Below are positions 16,113-25,065 of a stretch of DNA of 37,743 nucleotides, one piece after another. The stretch covers positions 1-37,743 of the forward strand of contig CAYRYZ010000012.1 in assembly GCA_964428745.1 (NCBI GenBank), read 5' to 3'. Numbering within the stretch: the stretch's first letter is position 1; every line of letters begins with the position of its first letter. The DNA comes from GCA-002713455 sp964428745. Lineage in GTDB: Bacteria; Fidelibacterota; Marinisomatia; Marinisomatales; TCS55. Under the pieces are notes generated by a model. That model made no database searches and had not been told where the DNA came from. It saw nothing but the letters and a program-made list of their open reading frames with translations. Both the position numbers and the translations under genes were made by a program.

Positions 16113-18620
16113 ATTAAACCACTATTGATCGTTGAGTCACCTTCTAAAGCAAAAACAATTTCTAAATACTTAGGAGGCGAGTATGAAGTCTTAGCTAGTG
16201 TTGGACATATTAAGGATCTTCCAAAAAAAGAACTTGGTGTCGACATTGAAAATGATTTTGCCATTACAGAAGATACCCTTCCTGACAAAAAATCATTTAT
16301 GAAAGAATTTAAAGCATTAGCAAAAAAAACAAATAAGGTTGTAATTGCTACTGACCCTGATCGTGAAGGAGAGGCCATAGCAGCACATCTTGCTAGTGAA
16401 GTTGAACCAGATAAAATTTCTCGTGTTCAATTTACTGAAATTACAAAAGAGGGTGTCAAAGAAGGAATGGATGCGCCTCACCCCATTAATAAAGACATGG
16501 TAAATGCTAGGACTGCACGACGTATTATTGATCGTCTCGTAGGATATAAAGTCTCTCGTGTTCTTTGGAGTTGCTTAAAAAAGAATATGAAATTTGTTGA
16601 AGTTTCCCTTTCAGCTGGGCGAGTACAATCTGCTGCACTAAGAATCATTGTTAATAGAGAGCGTCTTAGACAAATTTTTCATTCTGCGGACTATTATGAT
16701 TTGAAAGCAACATTTAGTATTAATGAAGATTCATTTTCAGCAACATTAATACGATTGGACAATAAGAAAATTGCAACCGGAAAAGACTTTGACCCAAACT
16801 CTGGGAATTTGAAAAATACAGATGTTCTTCTTTTATCAAAAACACAAGCTGATGAATTAGTTAAAGAATTAAATCAGGGAGTTTTCAAGATCTCAAATAT
16901 TGAGGAAAAAATTAAGAATTCTCACCCTAAACCTCCTTTCACCACATCAACACTCCAACAAGAAGCTGCGCGCAAACTTCGTTCGTCTGCCAGAAAAACC
17001 ATGCGAAATGCACAACGACTCTATGAACAAGGTTTCATCACATATATGAGAACTGACTCAACTTTATTATCGAAAGAAGGCATTAATGGTGCAAGAAATG
17101 AAATATTATCTAAGTTTGGTCAAGAGTATTTGCCGAAACAAGCTAACGTTTATAGTACAAAAGTAAAAAATGCACAGGAAGCTCATGAAGCCATTCGCCC
17201 AGCTGGAGTTAATTTCACTAGCGTTGATCAAGTTAGAACTTCAATTGATGATGATGCTGCTAAGTTATATGACTTAATATTAAAAAGAACCCTAGCATCA
17301 CAAATGAAATCAGCAAAACTAAAACAAATTGCTGTTACAATAGAAAATCAACGATCAGAGTTTCGGGCAAATGGTAAGGTTATTTTATTCCCGGGTTATA
17401 TGGCTGCCTATGTTGAAAGTACAGATAGAAGAAATGGTATTACAGAAGATAAAGAAACTATACTTCCTAATATGGCAAAAGAACAAATATTAAACTGCAA
17501 TGAGCTTACTGCAAAAGAACACTCAACAAAACCCCCCGCAAGGTTTACAGAAGCTTCGTTAGTGAAAGAATTGGAAGCTGAAGGTATTGGTCGTCCCTCG
17601 ACTTTTGCAAATATCATAGATACGATTGTTTATAGGACTTATGTCAATAGAGATAGAGGAAAGCTCACACCAACTTTTCTTGGTATAGCAGTTACACAAT
17701 TATTAGAAAATCACTTTACTGCTCTTGTAGATACTAAGTTTACTGCTAATATGGAAGATGGTCTAGATGCTATTTCCCGAGGAGAAAAAGAAGCGACTCC
17801 TTTTATGAGAGACTTCTATTTTGGGTCAGAAAAACAAACTGGCTTAGAAGCAATGCTTGAAGATAAAGTTGACATAGGAAAAGCTTGTTCTGTCCAATTT
17901 GAGAATGATGGTGACCCAATAGAGATTCGAGTAGGACAATATGGGCCTTTTATTCAGCAAGGTGAGATTAGAAAGTCTATACCCTCAAATATATATCTTG
18001 GTGATATTAATGTTGATAAAGCTTTAGAGATAATAAATCAAGAAATAAATGAAGATAAAGAGCTTGGGATTGATTCAGAATCTGGAGAAAAGATATTATT
18101 AAAAAATGGCCCTTATGGACCCTACGTACAGTTAGGTGAAACTAATAAGCGAAAAGCAATACCCAAAGGGACAAATTTATCTGAAGTAGATTTGGAACTT
18201 GGGTTAAAATTAATCGCACTTCCTCGGACACTTGGTTCACATCCTGAGACGGGTGATGATGTTAAAGCGGATTATGGTCGTTTTGGCCCATATGTATCAG
18301 CTGGTAAAGGTAAGAATGGACGTATCCCACCAAACATGTCTCCTCTCACTATTGAATTACCCGATGCATTAGAGCTAATTAATAAACGTTCAAATGGACC
18401 GCAAGAATTAAAAACTTTGGGGAATCATTCTGAGACCGGTGAATCATTAATATTAAAAGATGGAAGATATGGCCCCTATATAACAGATGGAAAAGTTAAT
18501 GCATCACTTCCTCGAGAAATTGATGTTGAAAAATTAACACTAGAACAAGCAATAGAATTAATTAATAAAAAACGAGCCGCCCCACCGAGAAAAAAACGAC
18601 GTAAAGCTAAAAAGAAATGA
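16113..18620 (+). CDS. topA: DNA topoisomerase I (type IA)
   Basis: Relaxes negatively supercoiled DNA. The protein has an N-terminal Toprim domain (LLIVESPSKAKTI near residue 4 and TDPDREGEAIA near 80), the topoisomerase core with the catalytic tyrosine in GFITYMRTDSTLL near 315, and C-terminal Toprim-type repeats (GPYGPYVQLGE, GRFGPYVSAGK, GRYGPYITDGK) instead of Cys4 zinc ribbons. It ends in a Lys/Arg tail. An in-frame start of M-KPLLIVESPSK (ATT 16113) has an SD at the right distance and gives the family's usual N-terminus; starting at TTG 16125 would remove KPLL, part of the first Toprim strand. The stop overlaps the ccmH-like start (ATGA). Confidence 0.95.
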   Translation: MKPLLIVESPSKAKTISKYLGGEYEVLASVGHIKDLPKKELGVDIENDFAITEDTLPDKKSFMKEFKALAKKTNKVVIATDPDREGEAIAAHLASEVEPDKISRVQFTEITKEGVKEGMDAPHPINKDMVNARTARRIIDRLVGYKVSRVLWSCLKKNMKFVEVSLSAGRVQSAALRIIVNRERLRQIFHSADYYDLKATFSINEDSFSATLIRLDNKKIATGKDFDPNSGNLKNTDVLLLSKTQADELVKELNQGVFKISNIEEKIKNSHPKPPFTTSTLQQEAARKLRSSARKTMRNAQRLYEQGFITYMRTDSTLLSKEGINGARNEILSKFGQEYLPKQANVYSTKVKNAQEAHEAIRPAGVNFTSVDQVRTSIDDDAAKLYDLILKRTLASQMKSAKLKQIAVTIENQRSEFRANGKVILFPGYMAAYVESTDRRNGITEDKETILPNMAKEQILNCNELTAKEHSTKPPARFTEASLVKELEAEGIGRPSTFANIIDTIVYRTYVNRDRGKLTPTFLGIAVTQLLENHFTALVDTKFTANMEDGLDAISRGEKEATPFMRDFYFGSEKQTGLEAMLEDKVDIGKACSVQFENDGDPIEIRVGQYGPFIQQGEIRKSIPSNIYLGDINVDKALEIINQEINEDKELGIDSESGEKILLKNGPYGPYVQLGETNKRKAIPKGTNLSEVDLELGLKLIALPRTLGSHPETGDDVKADYGRFGPYVSAGKGKNGRIPPNMSPLTIELPDALELINKRSNGPQELKTLGNHSETGESLILKDGRYGPYITDGKVNASLPREIDVEKLTLEQAIELINKKRAAPPRKKRRKAKKK

Positions 18621-19042
18621 AACAATTACTTTTACTTACTATGTTTCTAACAATTCTTAGTGCTGATGAGAAAAGTGAGCTAATTATTGATATAGAAAAA
18701 AGTTTAATGGCAACATGTTGTTGGTCTGGAACCGTTTATGATCACGGTAATAAAGAGATGGAAATAGAAATTGCTGGGATGGTAGATAATGGTAAAACAA
18801 AATCGGAGATAATAGACTATTATACGGATAAGTACGGTGAACGAGTATTGTCAATACCGGTCGCAGAAGGGTTTAATATTTTTGCTTGGCTGGCTCCACT
18901 ATTTTTTGGACTTCTAAGCATTTTTATTATTATTACTTATATGAAAACATCAAAAAATGAACCTATTCCAATCGTTAATTCCTCGGATAGTAATATTAAG
19001 TATAATGATGAAATTGAACGTGAGCTCAAAGCACTTGATTAA
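18617..19042 (+). CDS. CcmH/NrfF-like cytochrome c maturation protein
   Basis: CcmH handles the apocytochrome c thiols before haem attachment. The 141-residue protein has a signal peptide (residues 1-17), a thiol motif MATCCWSG near 31-38 with adjacent Cys rather than the proteobacterial L-R-C-x-x-C, the helical KTKSEIIDYYTDKYGERVLSIP typical of the family, one membrane helix (about 88-107) and a short acidic tail. Non-proteobacterial CcmH proteins often carry a CCW motif, as far as I recall. The topA stop overlaps its ATG by 4 nt. No other ccm gene is in the window. Confidence 0.8.
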   Translation: MKQLLLLTMFLTILSADEKSELIIDIEKSLMATCCWSGTVYDHGNKEMEIEIAGMVDNGKTKSEIIDYYTDKYGERVLSIPVAEGFNIFAWLAPLFFGLLSIFIIITYMKTSKNEPIPIVNSSDSNIKYNDEIERELKALD

Positions 19043-19166
19043 TAATAATTTCTTTCTAACCTTAGATAACAATACATAATTACACCATTATTTATAATAG
19101 ATTAGATTCTCCCTAACTTCTCAGCAATTATTATTAAATATAAAAAAGGGAAATATCCTAGTAACT

Positions 19167-20492
19167 ATGAGTATTGATAAAATTGTATCTCTCTGTAAAC
19201 GAAGAGGATTCGTTTTTCAAAGTTCGGAAATTTACGGAGGATTTGGAGCTATTTATGATTACGGTCCATTAGGAATCACTTTAAAAAATAATATTTCTCA
19301 GTTATGGTGGCGTGATATGACTCAGCTACATGAGAACATTGTGGGTTTAGATAGTGGAATTCTAATGCATCCAAAAATTTGGGAAGCTTCAGGACACGTA
19401 GGCGCATTTAATGATCCTTTAGTAGATTGTAAAGAATGTAAGTCACGCTATCGTGCTGATGATCTGGTAGAAAAAGATAACGAAAATACTGAGTGGATAA
19501 AAATTCAATGCCCAAAATGTGGTACTACAGGTAAACTTACAGAGCCACGCCAATTTAATTTAATGTTTAAAACAAATATTGGTCCTATTGAAGATGATAG
19601 TAATATTGCGTTTTTACGCCCTGAAACAGCCCAGGGTATTTATGTTAACTATCTACTTACACAAAATGCCCTGCGTTTAAAAGTTCCATTTGGGATTGCT
19701 CAAATTGGTAAAGCATTCCGCAATGAAATTGTAGCTAGAAATTTTATTTTTCGCACACGAGAATTTGAACAAATGGAGATGCAGTATTTTGTTAAGCCTG
19801 GAGAAGATGATAAATCATTGAATGAATGGAAACAAAAAAGAATATCGTTTTATGACCAAATTGGAATTAATTCATCAAAACTCAGATTTCATGAGCATGG
19901 CAATGATGAACTCGCTCACTATGCTAAAGAAGCTTGGGATATTGAATTTGAATTTCCTTTTGGCTGGTCTGAAATTGAGGGGATTCACAATCGTACTGAT
20001 TTTGATTTGGTTCAACATGAAAAGTTTTCCGGTAAAAAAATGGAAGTTTTTGATCAACAAAAAAATGAGAGATTCCTTCCATATATAATTGAGACTTCTG
20101 CAGGACTTAATCGCATATTGCTAGCAGTATTAAGTGATGCTTATTGGGAAGACAAGGATAATGACCGAATAGTCATGAAATTTCATCCTAAAATAGCTCC
20201 AGTAACTGCTGTAGTATGTCCATTGGTTAAAAAAGATGGCTTGCCTGAAATTGGACGTAAAATTATGGATCTATTAAAACCGCATTATATAACAATCTAT
20301 GATCAGCAAGGTTCTATTGGGAAACGATATTATAGGCAAGATGAAGCAGGTACACCTTTTGGAATAACCATAGATCATCAGACTGCCGAAGATAATTCTG
20401 TTACACTCAGACATAGAGACAATCAGCAACAGGATCGCGTGGCTATTGATCAACTTGTTAAAGCTATCAATGATAGTATGGAGAATTATTAA
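19167..20492 (+). CDS. glyS: Glycyl-tRNA synthetase (dimeric, eukaryote/archaea-like type)
   Basis: This charges tRNA-Gly with glycine; the single-chain alpha2 form lacks the separate alpha/beta subunits of many bacteria. Seen: RRGFVFQSSEIYGGFGAIYDYGPLG at the start, a zinc-binding pair of CxxC units (CKEC near 90 and CPKC near 114), motif 2 (FRNEIVARNFIFRTREFEQMEMQYF), and motif 3 with ETSAGLNRILLAVL near 310. A C-terminal anticodon-binding domain (VVCPLVKKDGLPEIG...) follows. The length of 441 fits bacterial members. The BI-1 gene begins inside its stop codon (TAATG). Confidence 0.96.
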   Translation: MSIDKIVSLCKRRGFVFQSSEIYGGFGAIYDYGPLGITLKNNISQLWWRDMTQLHENIVGLDSGILMHPKIWEASGHVGAFNDPLVDCKECKSRYRADDLVEKDNENTEWIKIQCPKCGTTGKLTEPRQFNLMFKTNIGPIEDDSNIAFLRPETAQGIYVNYLLTQNALRLKVPFGIAQIGKAFRNEIVARNFIFRTREFEQMEMQYFVKPGEDDKSLNEWKQKRISFYDQIGINSSKLRFHEHGNDELAHYAKEAWDIEFEFPFGWSEIEGIHNRTDFDLVQHEKFSGKKMEVFDQQKNERFLPYIIETSAGLNRILLAVLSDAYWEDKDNDRIVMKFHPKIAPVTAVVCPLVKKDGLPEIGRKIMDLLKPHYITIYDQQGSIGKRYYRQDEAGTPFGITIDHQTAEDNSVTLRHRDNQQQDRVAIDQLVKAINDSMENY

Positions 20493-21244
20493 TGAATAAT
20501 CATTTGACACTTCGCTCTGGAAATCCAACATTAAATGCAAAAACCTTTGGTGGTTTTGATTTAACAACCGGAGCAACAATGACCATAATGGGCACAGTAT
20601 CTAAAACAGCCCTTGCTCTATTATTATTGATGTCAACAGCTATATTTACATGGAATCTTCCTTATGGAGATCCTAAAACTAGTGCTCTAATGATTATAGG
20701 AATGATTGGTGGTTTTATCGTCGCCCTTATAACAGCATTTAAACCTCATGTGGCGCAGTACACTGTTCCAGTTTACTCATTACTTCAAGGATTAGCCTTG
20801 GGAGGTATATCAAAATTCTTTGAAACAATGTATCCGGGTATTGTAACTCAAGCAGTAATGCTGACCTTTGGGACGTTAGCTGCACTTCTCCTTGCCTACC
20901 GTTCTGGCTTAATTAAAGCAACAGAAAATTTTAAACTAGGTATAGTAGCAGCAACTGGTGGAATTGCATTTGTTTATCTGATCAGTTGGATTCTTAGTTG
21001 GTTTAGTGTAAATGTTCCATTGATCCATTCGAATTCTAATATGGGTATATTATTTAGTGTTGGAGTTGTCATAATTGCGGCATTGAATTTGGTTCTGGAT
21101 TTTGATTTTATTGAAGAGGGTTCTGAGAAGGGAGCGCCAAAATATATGGAATGGTATGGTGCATTTGGTTTAATGGTCACACTAATCTGGTTGTACCTTG
21201 AAATCTTACGCCTATTAGCAAAATTATCATCTAGGAGAAATTGA
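20492..21244 (+). CDS. Bax inhibitor-1/YccA family membrane protein
   Basis: The 250-residue protein has about seven membrane helices. LRSGNPTLNAKTFGGF at the N-terminus and FDFIEEGSEKGAPKYMEWYGAFG near 205-227 are typical of the BI-1/YccA/YetJ group; the two acidic residues of the loop near 202-207 recall the pH-sensing Asp pair of YetJ. The family leaks calcium in YetJ and interacts with FtsH in YccA; which of these applies is not shown here. It overlaps glyS by 1 nt. The following PepSY-like gene starts near its stop. Confidence 0.87.
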   Translation: MNNHLTLRSGNPTLNAKTFGGFDLTTGATMTIMGTVSKTALALLLLMSTAIFTWNLPYGDPKTSALMIIGMIGGFIVALITAFKPHVAQYTVPVYSLLQGLALGGISKFFETMYPGIVTQAVMLTFGTLAALLLAYRSGLIKATENFKLGIVAATGGIAFVYLISWILSWFSVNVPLIHSNSNMGILFSVGVVIIAALNLVLDFDFIEEGSEKGAPKYMEWYGAFGLMVTLIWLYLEILRLLAKLSSRRN

Positions 21245-21267
21245 TAATAATATCAAATATTCTTTTC

Positions 21268-21798
21268 ATGGGGAAAAATTTTAACTGGAAGAAATGGACA
21301 AGGAAAACACACTATTGGGGTGCGTTCATAATTTTATTACCTGTTTTGATCATTGTAATAACAGGTATTTTTCTTCAATTAAAAAAAGAAATTGAATGGA
21401 TCCAACCACCAACAAAAAGCGGTGAGATTTCCAATAATCCTTCAATATCTTTTGATGAAATTCTTGAAGCTGCAAAAAAAGTAGAAGAAGCAAATATCCA
21501 ATCTTGGGGTGACATTGATCGTTTAGATGTTAGAATTGACAAGGGGATTGTAAAAGTGCGAAGTAGAAATAGATGGGAAGTGCAAATTGACACCTTTTCC
21601 GGTGATGTTATTCAAGCGGCGTATAGACGTTCTGATATCATTGAAGAACTACATGATGGCTCTTGGTTTCATAATAAGGCAAAACTTTGGATCTTTTTGC
21701 CATCAGGAATAGTCTTATTTTTACTGTGGTTAACGGGATTTTATATGGTGTTAATTCCATACATATCTAAGTGGGGAAAAAAGAAAAGTAGCTTATGA
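21268..21798 (+). CDS. PepSY-associated membrane protein
   Basis: The protein has KWTRKTHYWGAFIILLPVLIIVITGIF as a first helix and a second helix near the C-terminus (LWIFLPSGIVLFLLWLTGFYMVLI). A PepSY-like periplasmic segment lies between (VRIDKGIVKVRSRNRWEVQID). Such proteins resemble PepSY-TM oxidoreductase or iron-reduction helpers; the exact role is unknown. The start is uncertain. ATG 21268 gives the typical N-terminus. TTG 21241 is in frame and AGGAG lies only 3 nt before it, overlapping the upstream stop. The lipoprotein gene overlaps the stop by 4 nt (ATGA). Confidence 0.72.
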   Translation: MGKNFNWKKWTRKTHYWGAFIILLPVLIIVITGIFLQLKKEIEWIQPPTKSGEISNNPSISFDEILEAAKKVEEANIQSWGDIDRLDVRIDKGIVKVRSRNRWEVQIDTFSGDVIQAAYRRSDIIEELHDGSWFHNKAKLWIFLPSGIVLFLLWLTGFYMVLIPYISKWGKKKSSL

Positions 21799-23366
21799 AA
21801 AAAATTCTCTTAATACCATTAATTTATTGTTTATCTGCCTGTACATCATCTACCTATGATATTATAATAATAAATGGTCAAATAGCTGATGGAACCGGTA
21901 AAGAGTTATTTAAATCCAATATTTATATTCGAAATGGTAAAATAATTGAAATTGGTAATATAGAAAATGCTATTGGAAAAAGTATACTTAATGCCAAAGG
22001 ATTGGTCGTGGCGCCTGGCTTTATCGATATGCATACTCATTCTGAACGAAAAAGCTTAGATTTTCCTTATGTCGAAAATTATCTCCAACAAGGTGTAACA
22101 ACAATGGTAGGTGGCAACTGTGGAAGTTCTCCTTATCCAATTTCTAGTTTTATTAAGGAAACTCAATCAAAAGGAATTGGGCCAAATCTAGCTTTATTGG
22201 TTGGTCATAACACCGTTCGAAAAGAAATAATGGGTAGTGAAAACCGATTGGCTACAAAGAGTGAATTAGAGAAAATGCAATTACTGATTGAATCTGCTAT
22301 GGATGATGGTGCATTTGGAATGTCAACCGGATTAAAGTATATACCTGGAGCATATTCAAATACTGAAGAAGTGGTCGCACTGGCTTCTATTGTTTCCCAG
22401 CATGGAGGAATTTATTCAACCCATATGCGAGAAGAAGGTATTGGTTTACTAAAATCCACTGAAGAGGCAATCAACATTGGCCGTGAATCTAAATTGCCAG
22501 TTAATATCTCTCACCATAAAGCTGTTGGAAAATCAATGTGGGGTAACTCTATCAATACTTTAAATATGATTGATAAAGCTAGGGAAGATGGTATAGATGT
22601 TACTGCAGATCAATATCCTTATACTGCAACTAGCACTGGATTGACCGTTGTTTTCCCAGCATGGTCTTTAGCTGGAGGCACATCAAAATTAAATGAACGC
22701 TTAGATAATCCCAATCTGCGACAAAAAATAAAAGATCAAATTGTATGGAATATCGTATATGATAGAGGTGGTGGAGATCCTGCTAGCATTGTAGTTGCTA
22801 ATTATCCTCCAAATACAACATATAATGGTATGAATTTAGCTAAAATAACCAAATCAAAAGGTCGAAGACCAACAGTGGAAAATGCAGCTGAAGTACTAAT
22901 GGATCTTGTTTATGTTGGAAAGGGACAAGGTATATATCATTGCCTTAATGAAGATGACGTTGAACGAATTATGTCTCACCCACAAGTTATGCATGCCTCG
23001 GATGGCAGCACGATAGAATTTGGCAAAGCTCAACCTCACCCTAGAAGTTATGGAACATTTCCGCGTATTTTAGGAACATATGTAAGAGAAAAAGGAATTA
23101 TTAGTTTAGCTGAATCTATTCGTAAAATGACAGGATTACCTGCATCTGTCCTTGACCTAAAAGACCGCGGAATAGTAAAAAATAACTTTTGGGCAGACTT
23201 AGTCATTTTTAACCCAAATAAAATTATTGATAATGCAACATGGGAAGAGCCTCACCAATATCCATCTGGTATTGATTGGGTAATAATAAATGGCGCCATT
23301 GCATTAGATCATGGTAATTGTTCAAAAGAATTGTATGGAAAGGTTTTAAAGCACAATGAATTATAG
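21795..23366 (+). CDS. N-acyl-D-amino-acid deacylase (D-aminoacylase)-like lipoprotein
   Basis: The family hydrolyses N-acyl-D-amino acids with a metal-dependent amidohydrolase barrel. The 523-residue protein begins with a lipobox (LSAC, lipidated Cys at residue 16). The metal-binding HxH appears as PGFIDMHTHSE, the Cys ligand in GGNCGSSPYP, the two His of strands 5 and 6 in STHMREEG and ISHHKAVG, and the Asp in HASDGS. All expected ligands are present, so it looks active. It overlaps the PepSY gene by 4 nt and ggt by 11 nt, suggesting one operon. An outward-facing lipoprotein fits salvage of modified amino acids or peptidoglycan pieces; this is inference. Confidence 0.87.
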   Translation: MKKILLIPLIYCLSACTSSTYDIIIINGQIADGTGKELFKSNIYIRNGKIIEIGNIENAIGKSILNAKGLVVAPGFIDMHTHSERKSLDFPYVENYLQQGVTTMVGGNCGSSPYPISSFIKETQSKGIGPNLALLVGHNTVRKEIMGSENRLATKSELEKMQLLIESAMDDGAFGMSTGLKYIPGAYSNTEEVVALASIVSQHGGIYSTHMREEGIGLLKSTEEAINIGRESKLPVNISHHKAVGKSMWGNSINTLNMIDKAREDGIDVTADQYPYTATSTGLTVVFPAWSLAGGTSKLNERLDNPNLRQKIKDQIVWNIVYDRGGGDPASIVVANYPPNTTYNGMNLAKITKSKGRRPTVENAAEVLMDLVYVGKGQGIYHCLNEDDVERIMSHPQVMHASDGSTIEFGKAQPHPRSYGTFPRILGTYVREKGIISLAESIRKMTGLPASVLDLKDRGIVKNNFWADLVIFNPNKIIDNATWEEPHQYPSGIDWVIINGAIALDHGNCSKELYGKVLKHNEL

Positions 23367-25065
23367 ATTTGTAGAACGGATTAGCATTATAGTTATTATT
23401 TTTGCGGGACTATCATGTACAAAGCAATTACCCGTGTTTGGTGAAAATGGTATGGTTGTTTCCACAAGTCGCCATGCATCTCAAGTCGGTGTTGATATTC
23501 TAAAAGAAGGTGGTAATGCTGTGGATGCAGCTGTCGCCGTTGGATTTGCCCTTGCAGTTACTTCATCGTCAAATGGTAATATTGGTGGCGGAGGCTTTAT
23601 GGTTTCTAAACTATCTAGTGGTAAGATTTTTACCTTGGACTATAGAGAAATGGCTCCATCTAATGCCGAACGCGATATGTATTTAGATGCAGACAATAAT
23701 ATCATTAAAGATAAATCCAGAAAAACTCATTTTGCCTCTGGAGTCCCAGGCTCAGTAGATGGTTTATTACGAGCCTGGAAAGATCATGGATCTGGCAATA
23801 TATCTAGGGTACAATTACTATCCCCTGCTATTAGGCTAGCCGAAGGAGGGTTTAACCTTTCAGAATATGAAGCTGATCGTTTTAATAATAATAAAGATAG
23901 ACTGAGCCAACACTCTGAGACAAAACGAATTTTTACTCGCGATGATAGAGAATGGAAAGAAGGAGATATATTTGTTCAAGAAGATCTAGCTAATACTTTG
24001 AAAAGAATTGCTAACGAAGGAAGAGATGGGTTTTATAAGGGTAAAACTGCACAATTAATCGTAGAAGAAATGAAGAATGTCGGCGGATGGATTACATATA
24101 ATGATCTAGAAAATTATACCTCTAAATATAGGGATCCAGTGCAAGGTTCTTTTCAAGATTATGAGATAATATCTATGGGGCCACCTAGTTCTGGGGGACT
24201 TCTCTTAGTTCATATGTTAAATATGTTTAGTGAAATACTTGATCAATCAAAAACCCAATCTCTTGATATTAGTTATAATTCTCCCGACTATATTCATATT
24301 CTTACTGAAATTGAACGCAGAGCTTACGCTGACCGAGCTGAGCATCTTGGAGATTCAGATTTTTGGGATGTTCCAAAGAGCATGCTTTTGTCAAAAAATT
24401 ATGCAAAAGAAAGAGTTCAAGCTATTGATTTTGCTCAAGCAGGTATATCAAAACAAGTTACACATGGAAATCCTTACTTGAATCAAAGTGAAGAAACCAC
24501 TCATTATTCAGTTGTAGATAAGGATGGCAACTCGGTTGCCGTTACCACAACTATTAACTCAGGTTACGGAAATGGTATTACAGTAAAAGGTGCAGGTTTT
24601 TTACTTAATAATGAAATGGATGATTTTTCTAGTAAACCTGGGGAACCAAATATGTTTGGTCTTTTAGGAAATGAAGCGAATGCAATTGTACCAAAGAAAC
24701 GTCCCTTAAGCTCTATGACGCCAACTATAGTATTAAAAAATAATGAACCTTACCTTATACTTGGCTCGCCAGGAGGGTCAACAATCATTACTACAGTTTT
24801 ACAAAATGTACTAAATGTAGTAATTCACGATATGGATATCCAGCAAGCTGTCTCCTCACCTAGAATCCATTCTCAATGGATGCCAGATATGGTATTTCAT
24901 GAAAAGGGTGGTCTATCTAATAAAATAATAAAGAGATTGAAAGCAATGGGTCATGATGTGAGGCTTAGAGGTTCTATTGGTGAAGCCAATGGTATCATGA
25001 TTAACGCAAATGGATATTGGGGTGGTCCAGATTCAAGAGGAGAGACTTCAGCTATTGGTTACTAG
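23356..25065 (+). CDS. ggt: Gamma-glutamyltransferase lipoprotein
   Basis: This N-terminal nucleophile hydrolase cleaves gamma-glutamyl compounds such as glutathione and transfers the glutamyl group. The 569-residue precursor has a lipobox (GLSC, lipidated Cys near residue 22) and the substrate-binding start GGNAVDAAVAVGFALAV. Autocleavage is expected at Thr381 of ETTHYSVVDKDGN, giving a large chain of about 380 and a small chain of about 189 residues. The small chain keeps TTTINSGYGNG and PGGSTIITTVLQNV. The start overlaps the D-aminoacylase stop by 11 nt. The last codon and the convergent pnp stop share CTAG, so there is no room for a terminator. Confidence 0.95.
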   Translation: MNYRFVERISIIVIIFAGLSCTKQLPVFGENGMVVSTSRHASQVGVDILKEGGNAVDAAVAVGFALAVTSSSNGNIGGGGFMVSKLSSGKIFTLDYREMAPSNAERDMYLDADNNIIKDKSRKTHFASGVPGSVDGLLRAWKDHGSGNISRVQLLSPAIRLAEGGFNLSEYEADRFNNNKDRLSQHSETKRIFTRDDREWKEGDIFVQEDLANTLKRIANEGRDGFYKGKTAQLIVEEMKNVGGWITYNDLENYTSKYRDPVQGSFQDYEIISMGPPSSGGLLLVHMLNMFSEILDQSKTQSLDISYNSPDYIHILTEIERRAYADRAEHLGDSDFWDVPKSMLLSKNYAKERVQAIDFAQAGISKQVTHGNPYLNQSEETTHYSVVDKDGNSVAVTTTINSGYGNGITVKGAGFLLNNEMDDFSSKPGEPNMFGLLGNEANAIVPKKRPLSSMTPTIVLKNNEPYLILGSPGGSTIITTVLQNVLNVVIHDMDIQQAVSSPRIHSQWMPDMVFHEKGGLSNKIIKRLKAMGHDVRLRGSIGEANGIMINANGYWGGPDSRGETSAIGY

